Shown: one piece after another, positions 25,158-36,787 of the stretch
Position numbering within the stretch: position 1 is the stretch's first letter
Layout of the letters: each line of letters opens with the position of its first letter
Assembly (NCBI GenBank): GCA_024138025.1
Contig: JAMXBD010000721.1
Location: 372,001 to 436,000, forward strand
DNA: 64,000 nt
Origin: Combretum micranthum
Taxonomy: Eukaryota > Streptophyta > Magnoliopsida > Myrtales > Combretaceae
Direction of reading: 5' to 3'
The notes under the pieces: generated by a model
Seen by the model: only the letters and a program-made list of their open reading frames with translations
What the model was told of the DNA's origin: nothing
The model's database searches: none
Position numbers and translations under genes: made by a program

Positions 25158-26161
25158 TGTAAACCCCTCAATTTTAGGGTAAAATTAGAGTAAACCCTAA
25201 CCCTAATTAAACCAAAACTTCAAAAGTCAACAATGATCAATGCAAACTAGTAGTTTTAACTCCAGCAATCTCGCACTTGAAACCTGAGGACAATGGAAAT
25301 GAGCTAAAGGTAGATTATAGTTCGGAATAGTATGAGGAAGCCTAAAATGATCAAACTCGCCAAAAAAGCATTCGTTTCGGACCCGAACAGGACCAGTTTT
25401 CAAAAATGTGTCCTGGTGGTCAAAATAGTAAAAATATTTTGATAACATATATAGATTCATAATTTCATAAGGATTCATAAAATATCAGTTTCATAATTTT
25501 TTTGATAACTAAAAATATTAGATATAGCTTTTACATGTATTTTCCTTACTACCAGTATCTTATTTATCTAGTATATTATTCATGATACTATTTCTACTAT
25601 TCATCTATCTCTACTTTTCCTTACAAACCTATTCTTACAACTTAGACACTTATATCTTACATTTTCATTTCCAATACAACTTTTTACTAAACTTCTCTTA
25701 CTTTTTATTACTTTTCTTCAACAATTTTTTTTTTCATCTCTCTCTCTCCCCCCCTCCATGCAATCGATGCCACCCTCTCCTTTTTCTCTCATTTATTTCC
25801 TTTTTCAATTTATTTTAATACATCTAAAATATCTTCATATTTGTCTATAAATATCCCCCTTCTCTCCATTTCTTTCACACATATCATTTTTCTTACCGAA
25901 ACTTTCCCAAATTCTCTCTTCAAATTTTCTCTCTAACTATTTCAACAAAAACACTTTCTACCTCTCTATTCCCATAAAACATTCATCATATAAACAAAAC
26001 ATACTATCCATTATATCATCTATCTACAACCACCTTAGGTTAAAAAAAAAAATCTTAAAACCATTTTTATATTCATGTTAACATAACATGATCATATTGT
26101 GTGTTTTCTAAACCCATGGGTATTATGGAAGCAATAATATGTTCATGTCTGAAAGTGTTAT
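25158..26161 (+). mobile_element. Gypsy-type solo LTR, left part (split by Copia insertion)
   Basis: It starts TGTAAACCCCTCAATTTTAGGG, a typical plant Gypsy LTR beginning. The matching end, TTTGGGGCGTGACA, is at 38721-38734 on the far side of the Copia element. Joined across the insertion the LTR would be about 2.95 kb. The flank before it is ATAAA (25153-25157) and after the far end ATAGA (38735-38739), four of five bases equal, as expected for an old 5-bp target duplication. No internal Gypsy coding region is present, hence a solo LTR. The pyrimidine-rich 25560-25990 is part of it. Confidence 0.55.
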
Positions 26162-27577
26162 TATTGGTCCCAAATAATAATCAAGAAGGGGGGTTGAATT
26201 GATTATTATAAATTTTTGCCTTTAAAAATTAATCCCCTTTCAATTTTGACAAACGAGAACAATATATCAATATAACAAATAAGAAAATAAATTGCTTAAA
26301 ATTAAAAGATAGAGAAAAGAAAATTAGGCAATGATTTATAGTGGTTCCGCCTTATGCGTCAGTCCACTCTTCCAACTTCGAGCCGGGAACCCCGATATCC
26401 TTTGGGTTTATTCCACTATATCCAATAAATTTCCAATTACAAGCTTGTACAATTCTCTCTGCTCGATTCTTACAGCTATACACTAGCTACAACCGATCTA
26501 CAGAGTCTAAACTCGTAATTGATCTAACTCACACGAAGGTAACTACACGTTCCTTCGTTAAAAAAAAAATCGTAAACGTGGCAGAATATATTTGCACAAA
26601 ATAATAATCGTAATATTTTTAAAAGCTAAAGAACTCTCTCTTTATTTCTTTGGAATTCACGAATGAAAGCTCAACAGGAGATGCTTAAAAAAAACTTTAG
26701 GAGCAGAATTGTTCAGATCATAGAAGATGCTCGTGAGAGAGAGATTGGAATACTCTCTTTTGTTTTCTTCTCTGATGAATATATTTCTTCCTCTTCTAGC
26801 TTCAGCGCTAAAAAAATTAGATAAGTTACTGTTGCATGTATCTTGGATGGATCCTTATCTTTTCTTTCAAAAATCAGTTGAAAGCTTATCTTCAATTTCA
26901 AATTCAAAATCTGGTCGAAATTCATAATAGATATTAATAAAGCTTCCTTCTTTCCGTTTTGATTCTGAGATACTTTGCCCGATTTGAATTTCTTGTACAG
27001 AGAAAGAACGGATAATTTTTTCGTGATATCCGCTGAAATCTTGTAAATCCGAATCTATTTGTTCCTCGTAATGTTTATCTTCACTCCTTTTATTCCCATA
27101 TATGCGGATCTGAATTTGAGATAAATTTGAACCTGTTTTGATACTGAAGAAGTTGTTATGATTCTGAAGAAGTCAACTGGAACGAGTTGGATAAGGTTGA
27201 AGACAATGAATAGTAAACTTCGTAATTTTCTCGTTATTGTTCAACATTGCATCTGATCCTTTGGATGATCCTCTGAGCGATACATCCATTCTTTTTATTA
27301 AATCCCCTTGATATTGTCCTACTTAAGTGGAACAATTAAGTGTACTGCCCAAATATACTTAATAACTCGAAGCTAGGTCTTCAATATACTAAACTGTATC
27401 AAACTTAAATGAGTTTGAATACATTTGAAAACATGAACAGAAATTTCTCGCTGAACGTTTTGCTGTAAAAAATTGCAGGAGCACCTTCTGTACTAACTTC
27501 TGGATAATATAGTGAATCTTTCATTTCCATTTGATTGAAGAATATCCTCCGAACTAACTTCTCGAAAATTTCCAACA
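26162..27577 (-). repeat. 3' LTR of the Copia element
   Basis: It matches 35412-36787 base for base over about 1.38 kb. In element orientation it begins TGTTGGAAATTTTCGAG (at 27577) and ends ...GGGACCAATA (at 26162); the final CA is mutated to TA, whereas the other LTR keeps ...CTAACA. It carries a 12-bp duplication near 27255-27270 that the other LTR lacks. Confidence 0.88.
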
Positions 27578-28526
27578 CATTATACAATCTTCCGTAATAA
27601 GTTCTATATTTTCTTTTGTATACAATTTCACCTTTACAAATCCATGTAACTCGTATCCTTTCATCTTTCTCAATATTGTTAACCTCTGTATTGTTTTCTA
27701 GACGATATACTCATACCAAAATAAAGCCATAACAGAGGCCATTTATATTATGTGTTATCCTTTGGATTTTGAATACTATTAATTATCCTCTGTACACTTA
27801 ATAAATTAATTAGATATCTTTAATTATTTTGTTATCATCAAAACTGTATTTATAGAGAATCAACATTCTCTTCCTTTTTTATGATAACAAAACCATTTCT
27901 CTTTGTTTTAAAAAAATGCATAACAATCATTGCTTAACTAACCAGCATACATAACATTGCTCAAATAACCAGCAGCATACACACTCAGCACAAACAGCTC
28001 ACAATGAAATGATTAGCAATATTAGTAACCGGCAACAAAAAAATCTACTTTATATTTCTCCCCCTTTTTGTTAGCATCAAAGAAAATTAAAAGGAATAAG
28101 AGATAGTCATTCATTCAACATAAAAACATAAAACATGAAATTCTGGTTGCATGAACCGCAAACAAAAGTTAAGAGTCTGACAACAAAATTTGCTAAAGCA
28201 AAAGAGAAAAACAATTTAAGATTGTTATGGAAATACGATGTTGATCGACTGAAAAACATAAGGGACAATTGTCCATTGGAGAGAATCTTGAGAATCAACA
28301 TTAAAAATGGAATCATAAGCTGTTTCTCCTTGTTTTGTATCAAAAACAGGAGTAGAAGAAGCAGGAATAGTTGAATCCTCAGAAGCGGTTTCAATAGCAG
28401 GAATTGGATCATCTTTGTTTAGGTCCTAATCATGTTGAGTAGCTCCACAGCTCTATCTCTCAACTGAGTGATCACCATCCACAGTATCTTGTTGAACAAC
28501 ATCCTCAGCAGCTGTTTGTTCTTCGA
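27578..28526 (-). other. 3' untranslated region of the Copia element with polypurine tracts
   Basis: Noncoding region between the env-like frame and the 3' LTR. On the minus strand it contains CAAAAAGGGGGAGAAA (28055-28070), a typical Copia polypurine tract, but about 480 bp before the LTR start. Just upstream, a frame carrying the env-like C-terminal residues continues out of phase, with stops. Confidence 0.6.
28055..28070 (-). promoter_or_regulatory. Polypurine tract (GGGGGAGA type)
   Basis: The minus strand reads CAAAAAGGGGGAGAAA. A second GGGGGAGA copy lies within the env-like region at 28772-28780. Multiple tracts of this kind are a known feature of Sireviruses. Confidence 0.6.
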
Positions 28527-30104
28527 CTATAGGTATTGCTTGATCAATATCCATAGCAGGTATGAAAACATCATCCTCAACAGCGTTAAATCTTGTTCAT
28601 CCACTTCAACACGACATCTTGAAATTCCAGATACATTCCCAACAAATCCTTGCTCAGATAATTTTTGAACCACTTCTTTCATATTTTCTACAAACTTCTT
28701 ATTCATTTCCTCAAAATTTTCATCAATTGTTTTTGTCATTTTTACTTCCATTTCTTCTGTTTTAGAATTAATCTCCCCCTGAATTTCGGAAATCTCTTCA
28801 TCTTCTTCTTCGAAATTTCTCTCAGCTTCATTATCCAACATAGTTCTTCCTTTCTGCCAAGTGAACTTCTTTACTCTATGTTTCTTATTCACATAACATC
28901 CACCATCTATTGAAAACCAAAGCTTTCTCATTCGTTTAAAACTGTATTGACCAATTTTCTTCAAGGAAATGGGAAATCTGGATTCATTAGGAATAGAAAT
29001 TCCTTTGAGCTTCAATATTTCAGTGATCATTCCCCCATATGGCATGCTTTCCTTGTGCTTTCATAAATGATTTATTATCAGTGTTGGCAAATCAACTTTC
29101 TTATCTTTCGTCATTGCCAAGATTAACAATCCTTCTTCTTTAGAAAGAGTGATAATACTCTCTTTCTTTGGCAACAAACATTCATTAACCATCTTATGAA
29201 GCATGTGAATTAACAATTCAAATTCAGTGATAAACACATCATCCTCTATAAAAGAACCAATTCCATCATTTAACAGCCTAAACAGATCACTTTTCTTCAT
29301 AAATACCAGCTTAACATCGTCCTTCATATCTTTCAACTGAAAACATTTTATCAACAACTTCCTAAAAACTTTAATCTTTGTTTTTCCAATCTTTGATACC
29401 AATTTCGCATCAGGTTTTCTTTTTAGATTATCATAGAACTCTTTCACAAGAAAACCACAAACTTCAATAGACAAAGAACATAATTTCTTACAGCCTAATT
29501 TTTCAACCCAATCATCCCAATAGAATCCATTTTTCCTAAAAAACTCAAAATCAAGAAACGAGGATTCACGAAATTTTACCTTTGTTAAATCGAATGATTT
29601 AACCTTCTCCTTTTCCAATGAAATCTCATACGGATTTCTTTTCCTTTTTCGTGATGAGGTTTTCTCTTTCATTGAACTACTTGTTTCTTCTTGAACTTGT
29701 GTTAGATTTTCTTTCTTCTTCTTTAAAGAAGGTTCTTGGTTGAGCTCTGAATGCGAAGTTGCTCGTGTTTCTTTTGGGGTTTCCTTCTTCTTCTTCTTTG
29801 AAGAAGTTTTTGGATTAACCTTTTCCTTCTTCTTCTTCATCGAAGAAGGTTCTGGGTTAACTTCTGGATTCAAAGATTCTCCTAAATCTTTCATTTTTTC
29901 TTGTTCATGCATCTTCTTTTTTCTGATTTCCTTTTTCTTATGGAGTTTCGGAAAATTTTCTTCTTGTCTATTTGTACTAAGTTCTTGTTTTTGTGAGGGT
30001 TTAGAATCAAAATCAAAGGAGCTATCAACTATGGATATCGATTTGGAGGACTTAACAGACTTGAAGTTTTTGTTTGAGAGTCTCGAGGATTTTCATGGAG
30101 GCAT
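28527..30104 (-). pseudogene. Sirevirus env-like frame, interrupted
   Basis: One frame runs from an ATG at 30102-30104 to 28527, broken by TGA at codon 4 and TGA at 29061-29063. The N-terminal third is highly charged, with Lys, Glu and Ser runs (KKKKEK types). The middle is globular, and the C-terminal part after 28860 is acidic and heptad-like (EEEDEEISEIQGEINSKTEE), suggesting a coiled coil. Around 28590 the frame appears to shift, since matching acidic residues continue in another phase to about 28450. Its position after RNase H and before the 3' LTR fits the extra env-like frame of Sireviruses. No transmembrane segment or signal peptide is evident. Its function in these elements is not established. 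Confidence 0.7.
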
Positions 30105-30357
30105 TTTGAAGAAATCAAAAGAACGGGATTATTATTTTTAGGGTTTAATGTTACTGGAGAGATTTTGTTTAGAAGAAGGAAGATGAAGGATCGACTTGGA
30201 GAAGCAGGAAGAGAAAATGATAAAGGTTGTTTTATAAAAACGAAAAAAATTAATGACCGTTTTATTGAAACTTGAAGGTCTCAATGGCCTCAAAAAAAAA
30301 TTTATTTATATATATATATATATATATAAAAGGTAGAGAAAAATAAAATATTTTTCC

Positions 30358-33300
30358 TTATACAAATGGATTGCAAATACCAATTTCATTACGAATGTAT
30401 TCAAAATTAACTTTTTCCAAAGATTTTGTAAAAATTTCTGCCAATTGCATATCAGAAGGCACAAGTTCAACAATAACATTACCATTAACTACATGATCTC
30501 TAATAAAATAATGTTGAATTTCAATGTGCTTTGATCTTGAATGATGCACTGGATTTTTTGTTAGGTTAATTGCACTTGTATTATCACATTTAATAGGTAT
30601 ATTTTTATAAAATCAATCATAATCTTGCAATTGTTGTTTAATCCAAAGCATTTGAGCACAACAATTTCCAATAGAAACATATTTTGCTTCAACTGTTGAT
30701 AAGGCAACAGAATTTTGTTTCTTAGATGACCAAGAAACTAATTTGTCACCTAAAAATTGACGAGTACCAGACGTGCTTTTTCTATCAATTTTGCAACCAA
30801 CATAATTTGCATCAGAGTATCCTAATAAATCAAAATTTTGATTTTTAGGGTACCAAATGCCTAATGTCGAAGTATTTATCAAGTACTTGAAAATTCTTTT
30901 AACAGCTATCAGATGTGTTTCTGTTGTTGCACTTTGAAATCTAGTACACAAACATACGCTAAAGAGAATATCAGGTCTGGATGCAGTTAAATACAATAAA
31001 GAACCAATGAGACTTCTATATAACTTTTCATTTACCTTTTTCCTATTTAAGTCAGAATATAACCTTGTTAAAGTACTAATGAGTATTGCAGCTCCTTTAC
31101 ATCCTTCATACCCAAATTTCTTTAGATTTTGTTTTGGGTATTTTTCTTGATGTATGAAGATTCATTCTTTTGCTTGTTTAATTTGTAGTCCAAGAAAGAA
31201 GCTCAACTCACCCATCATTGACATTTCAAATTCTTCTTGCATACTCTTTGCAAACTCTTGACAATATATTTCATTAGTAGATCCAAATATAATATCATCC
31301 ACATATATTTGAATAATTAAGATGTCCTTATCGCATGATTTTAAAAACAAGGTCGTGTCAACAGTTCCTCTTTGAAAAACCTTTTGAAATTAAAAACATA
31401 ATTAATCTTTCATACCATGCCCTTAGGGCTTGTTTTAAACCATATAAAGCTTTATTTAATTTGTAAACGTAATCGGGTTAAAAAGGATCTTCAAAACCAG
31501 GGGATTGTTCTACAAAAACTTCCTCTTTTATAAAACTATTTAAAAATGCACTTTTTACATCCATTTGAAAAACTTTAAAATTTTTGAAACATGCATATGC
31601 AAGCATTAAACGAATTGCTTCTAATCTAGCTACAGGTGCATATGTTTCATCAAAGTCTATTCCTTCTTCTTGTGAATATCCTTTAGCCACTAATCTTGCT
31701 TTATTTCTAACTATTTTACCATCTTCATCTAATTTGTTCTTGAAAACCCATTTAGTTCCAATTATAGATTTTCCTTTAGGTTTAGGCACAAGATTCCATA
31801 CATTATTTCTTTGAAATTGATTTAGTTCATCTTGCATGGCATCTATCCAATTATTATCACTTAATGCTTCATCAACATTATTAGGCTCAAATTCGGATAA
31901 TAAGGCAAAATGATTTTCAAAATCCTTTAAATTAGATCTTGTTTTAACACCAGCTTGAACATCACCAATTATTTGTTCAGGAGGATGAGCGGATTTATAT
32001 TTCTAAGCCTTAGAAGTTTCTATTTCAGATTCTCTAGGTTCTTGAGTACCTTTTGTATTACTTTCTGGAACAAGTTCTGGATTTCCAGATTCTTGATTTT
32101 CTACACGGGTACTTCAGACTTTAGTTCTGAACAAGATTCTTCTTTAGATTTAGATTCTTTCTCATCATCAAATTCATCATCCTTTATATCTTCAACAAAT
32201 TTAACATTTATTGATTCTTCAACTATTTTAGATGTTTTATTAAAAATACGATAAGCACGACTATTTAAGGAATATCCTAAGAATATAGCTTCATAAGATC
32301 TTTAATCAAACTTACCAAGATTAAAAGCATTTTTTTCACAAAGCATTTAGAACAAAAACATGAAAATAAGAGACATTAGGTTTCTTACCTCGAAATAGTT
32401 CATATGAAGTCTTGGATGTCATTGGTCGAATATACTGATTGATGATATAACAAGCTGTAGAAACAGCTTCTCCAAAAATACTCACAATACCACTTTCATT
32501 TAACATAGATCTTGTCATTTCTTGTATAGTCTATTTGCGTTCTACAACTCATTTTGTTGAGGTGTATATGGAGCTAAGAAATTATGAGATATACCTTGTT
32601 CTTCACAAAAATTTATAAATTTTGAATTTTGAAACCCAGTTCCATGATCAGTTCTAAGACTAATTATAGAAATTCCTTTTTCATTTTGAATTTGTTTTGC
32701 AAATTTTTGAAAAGAATCAAAAGTATCTCTCTTGTGTTGCAAGAACATAACCCAAGTATATCTTGAATAATCATAAGCAATAACAAGTCCATGCTTACTT
32801 CCACCCATGCTTAAAACTCTTGTAGGTCCAAACAAATCAAGATATAACAATTCAAGAGGCCTTTTTGTTGAAATTTTATTTTTACTTTTGTGAGAAACAG
32901 AAACCATCTTATTCTTTAAGTAAGTATCACACTTCACATCTTGTTTAATATTTAATTTAGGTAAACCTCTTATTATATTCTTTTTAAATAATTTTTCTAA
33001 TTGATTGAAATTCACATGACCTAAATGTTTATGCCAAGCAAAAATATTATCTTTCATTAACAAACAACACGCATCTTCAACTTCATTAGGTTTTATCAAA
33101 TATATTTTTCTTTCTAAAACCTCCAAACAATTTTATACCATTTTCATCAAAAGCAAAACATTTGTCTTTTTCAAAAATCATTTTATAACCTTTGTCACAT
33201 AGTTGACTAAGCTCAGAAGATTATGTTTTAAGCCTTTTACTAAATAAACATTTTCTATTATATAAGGGGATATACCAATGCTTCCAGTTGCAATAATTTT

Positions 33301-33444
33301 ACCTCTACTATCATCTCCAAATTTAACATATCCTTTTTCTTCCCAAGTTATCCTATTGAACAATGAAGCATTTCCTGTCATGTGTCTGGAACATCCACTG
33401 CCTAGATACCATGTTCCTTTAATTTTAGCTTCATGTTCCTGCAA
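30358..33444 (-). pseudogene. Copia pol: protease, integrase, reverse transcriptase, RNase H (broken)
   Basis: Domains in order on the minus strand: protease WYLGSGCSRHMTG (33390-33410), where the catalytic Asp of DSG is Gly; gag_pre-integrase and zinc region WHKHLGHVN with CDTYL in place of C-x2-C (about 33030-32920); integrase LYLDLFGP, RTDHGTGFQN and PQQNE (32860-32545); [19 protein letters not shown] and IYVDDIIFGS (31760-31280), with the YVDD site intact at 31294-31305; and RNase H/C-terminal region with LLGYSDANYVGC and ALSTVEAKYVSIGNCCAQ (30840-30650) ending NPFV at 30358. The frame changes between 32542 and 32518 and again between 31478 and 31350, and several stops are present. It cannot be expressed as one polyprotein. 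Confidence 0.92.
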
Positions 33445-35362
33445 AATTCAAGAGGATTAAACCTTTTTAGGAACCTAAACTAGTTTGGGTCCTTTATAGG
33501 ACAAGCCCATTTGGTTTCTTTGTTTAACTTGTTCATTACTGAGCTTGTTTCTTTTATACTAGCAATATTTCTCAATATGACCAAATTTATTACAAAAGAA
33601 ATATGTATATGAAATGTTATTACTATACCTTTGTTTACCCGTTTCATGTTATTTTGTATTAAGTAACTTCTGGAATATTCTGGGATTGTTTTCATCTGTC
33701 AGATAACTTCTGTAATACCTTTTGGTATTATTTTCATATGAAGGATAACTTCTGGAATACCTTCTGATGTTGTTATTATAACTTCTTTTCACATGATTTG
33801 ATCTCACCTCTTGTTTTCTTTCACTTAATTCATTATATCTGTTTGATTTAGCTTTTACAAACACGGTTTTCTTATTTACATTTGAATTAGATCCATGCTC
33901 ATATCCTAAGCCATGCTTTTCAAATGATAATCTTTAAGATGAAATCAACATAGTTAATTTTTGTCACTTTCATTGAATTTATTAAATGTATTCTTTATTG
34001 ACTTAGATAACTGATCTATTTTTATTTTTAATACTTCGGTTTCTTTCTTTAACAAACTATTATCTTTTCTTAGTTTTTCATTATCTACATGCAAGTTTTC
34101 AAGATCATGCTTTAATATGTCATTTTCATCAACAAATAAAGAGTTGGTTTGCTTTAATGATTCCTTTTCATTTTTAAGAGATTTTATTTCATTATCACAT
34201 TTAACTAGCTTAGAATTAGCCTTTTTACGAGCTTTTAATAACTTTTTCATTTCAAGAAGCATGTCATCTTTATTTCATTATCAGATTCAGATTTAGAGTG
34301 TACCTCAGAAGTAGCCATTAGACAAAGATTTGCTTCTTCTTCTTCATCTGTATCTTCTGGACTACTCTCTGTATCATCTAGATCACTCCATGTTGCTAAC
34401 ATTGCTTCACTTCTCTTTTTGTATTGCTCCATTTTCTTTATCAAGGTGGGACACTCATATTTGATATGTCCTGGCTTCTTACACTCATAACATTGAATCT
34501 CCTTCTTCTCCTTTTTCTTCTCTTTTTCTTTGTAAGCTTTTCCTGCATCATTTTTTCTATATTCAGTAGTTTTCTTAAAAGCATTAAATTTCTTACCTCT
34601 TTTCTTTTTAACGAACCAATTGAGCTTTCGTGCTAGAAGATTAATATCCTCATCTCCTTCATCATCACTATTATCTGAATCAGCTTAGTTGATAGCAACT
34701 TCTCTGGCTTTAAACGCAATCCCTTTGGAACTACTTTCTTCTCCTTGAGTAGTCTTTTTGCGAGATTCATAAGCCATTAGCTTTTCTCTTAGTTGGCTAA
34801 GAGAAAGTTTGTTGAGATCCTGTACTTCTTCTATAGCAATTTTCTTTGCATCCCAAGTTGGTGGTAGAATTCTCAGTATCTTCTACACAAGATCAGGATC
34901 ACCAATTACTTTGCCAAGTGATGCCAATTCATTTGTAATTGCAGTAAACCTGTTAAATGCATCTTTGACAGATTCATCAGTTTTAAATTTGAATAACTCA
35001 TATTGCTGAAGTAAAGCATTAATTTTAGTTTCTTTAATTGTACTAGTTCCTTCATAAGTTTCAGTTAGTCTATCCCAGATCTCCTTTGTTGTTTCACACG
35101 AAGATATAACATAAAATTCTGAAGCAGCAATAGTTGTTAACAACAAATTCTTAGCTTTATTGTTCTTTTCAATATTCTTCTTCTCAGCATCTGTCAGAAC
35201 TGAGTTTCCATTCATTGTAACCACATTGTCTCCAATAGAAATCACCTGCTAAGAATCATAATCGTTAGCTTTTATATAGGTTTCTATACGCATTTTCCAA
35301 TAAGAAAAATTTAAACCATCAAAGAAAGGAGCATGATTAATTGCTACATAGTTCTCTGCCAT
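33445..35362 (-). pseudogene. Copia gag (UBN2-type) with zinc knuckle and coiled coil, broken
   Basis: The start ATG is at 35360-35362, 36 bp from the primer site, giving MAENYVAINHAPFFDGLNF, a common Copia gag start. In-frame stops are TAG at 35249-35251, TAG at 34883-34885 and TAA at 34685-34687. The UBN2 region (ETTKEIWDRLTETYEG) lies at 35100-35040. A CCHC knuckle CYECKKPGHIKYEC is at about 34450-34495. A frame change near 34250 is followed by a long heptad-rich stretch (34240-33960), the coiled coil expected in Sirevirus gag. A second knuckle near 33550-33600 has lost its first Cys (FFCNKFGHIEKYC). Confidence 0.88.
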
Positions 35363-35397
35363 TTTCGCTGGATCACTTAAATCAATAAAAGAGCCAT

Positions 35398-35409
35398 GCT
35401 CTGATACCA
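35398..35409 (-). promoter_or_regulatory. Primer binding site, initiator tRNA-Met
   Basis: The minus strand reads TGGTATCAGAGC, complementary to the 3' end of plant tRNA-iMet, two bases after the end of the 5' LTR (CTAACA at 35412). It sets the orientation of the element and the inner boundary of the LTR. Confidence 0.93.
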
Positions 35410-35411
35410 AT

Positions 35412-36787
35412 TGTTAGTCCCAAATAATAATCAAGAAGGGGGGTTGAATTGATTATTATAAATTTTTGCTTTTAAAAATTAATCCCCTTTCAATTTTGAC
35501 AAACGAGAACAATATATCAATATAACAAATAGGAAAATAAATTGCTTAAAATTAAAAGATAGAGAAAAGAAAATTAGGCAATGATTTATAGTGGTTCCGC
35601 CTTATGCGTCAGTCCACTCTTCCAACTTCGAGCCGGGAACCCCGATATCCTTTGGGTTTGTTCCACTATATCCAATAAATTTCTAATTACAAGCTTGTAC
35701 AATTCTCTCTGCTCGATTCTTACAGCTATACACTAGCTACAACCGATCTACAGAGTCTAAACTCGTAATTGATCTAACTCACACGAAGGTAACTACACGT
35801 TCCTTCGTTAAAAAAAAATCGTAAACGTGGCAGAATATATTTGCACAAAATAATAATCGTAATATTTTTAAAAGCTAAAGATCTCTCTCTTTATTTCTTT
35901 GGAATTCATGAATGAAAGCTCAACAGGAGATGCTTAAAAAAAACTTTAGGAGCAGAATTGTTCAGATCATAGAAGATGCTCGTGAGAGAGAGATTGGAAT
36001 ACTATCTCTTGTTTTCTTCTCTGATGAATATATTTCTTCCTCTTCTAGCTTCAGCGCTAAAAAAATCAGATAAGTTACTGTTGCATGTATCTCGGATGGA
36101 TCCTTATCTTTTCTTTCAAAAATTAGTTGAAAGCTTATCTTCAATTTCAAATTCAAAATCTGGTCGAAATTCAAAATAGATATTAATAAAGCTTCCTTCT
36201 TTTCGTTTTGATTCTGAGATACTTTGCTCGATTTGAATTTCTTGTACAGAGAAAGAACGGATAATTTTTCCGTGATATTCGTTGAAATCTTGTAAATCCG
36301 AATCTATTTGTTCCTCGTCATATTTATCTTCACTCCTTCTTTTATTCCCAGATATGCGGATCTGAATTTGAGATAAATTTGAACCTGTTTTGATACTGAA
36401 GAAGTTGTTATGATTCTGAAGAAGTCAACTGGAACGAGTTGGATAAGGTTGAAGACAATGAATAGTAAACTTCGTAATTTTCTCGTTATTGTTCAAAATT
36501 GCATCTGATCCTCTGAGCGATACATCCATTCTTTTTATTAAATCCCCTTGATATTGTCCTACTTAAGTGGAACAATTAAGTATACTGCCCAAATATACTT
36601 AATAACTCGAAGCTAGGTCTTCAATATACTAAACTGTATCAAACTTAAATGAGTTTGAATACATTTGAAAACATGAACAGAAATTTCTCGCTGAACATTT
36701 TGCTGTAAAAAATTGCAGGAGCACCTTCTGTACTAACTTCTGGATAATATAGTGAATCTTTCATTTCCATTTGATTGAAGAATATCC
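35412..36787 (-). repeat. 5' LTR of the Copia element, outer end truncated
   Basis: Collinear with the 3' LTR. In element orientation it ends ...GGGACTAACA at 35412. At its outer end the match stops at 36787, so about 29 bases present in the other LTR (including TGTTGG) are missing, and no target duplication of the left flank GTTAT is found. A small deletion removed the LTR tip and the duplication. Confidence 0.85.

Larger units (their letters stand above)
26162..36787 (-). mobile_element. Sirevirus-type Copia LTR retrotransposon, degenerate, minus strand
   Basis: A nearly complete element: 5' LTR at 35412-36787, iMet primer site at 35398-35409, gag, protease-integrase-RT-RNase H, an extra env-like frame, polypurine tracts and 3' LTR at 26162-27577. 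The Copia order (integrase before RT), a coiled coil in gag, an extra downstream frame and repeated GGGGGAGA tracts together point to the Sirevirus (Maximus/SIRE) lineage. All frames carry stops or frameshifts. It sits inside a Gypsy-type LTR. The two LTRs differ at roughly two dozen sites by eye, plus small indels, so insertion was not very recent. Confidence 0.9.

Noticed and set aside
25193..25210. Telomere-like AACCCTAACCCTAA
   Set aside because: It has only two units, at the start of a Gypsy-type LTR. Similar short runs near 13115 and 50968 are also isolated and do not indicate interstitial telomeres.
29740..30141. Plus-strand 133-codon frame rich in Phe and Ser
   Set aside because: It is the complement of the Lys-rich env-like frame of the Copia element; the pattern of Phe runs is only antisense of AAG and AAA codons.
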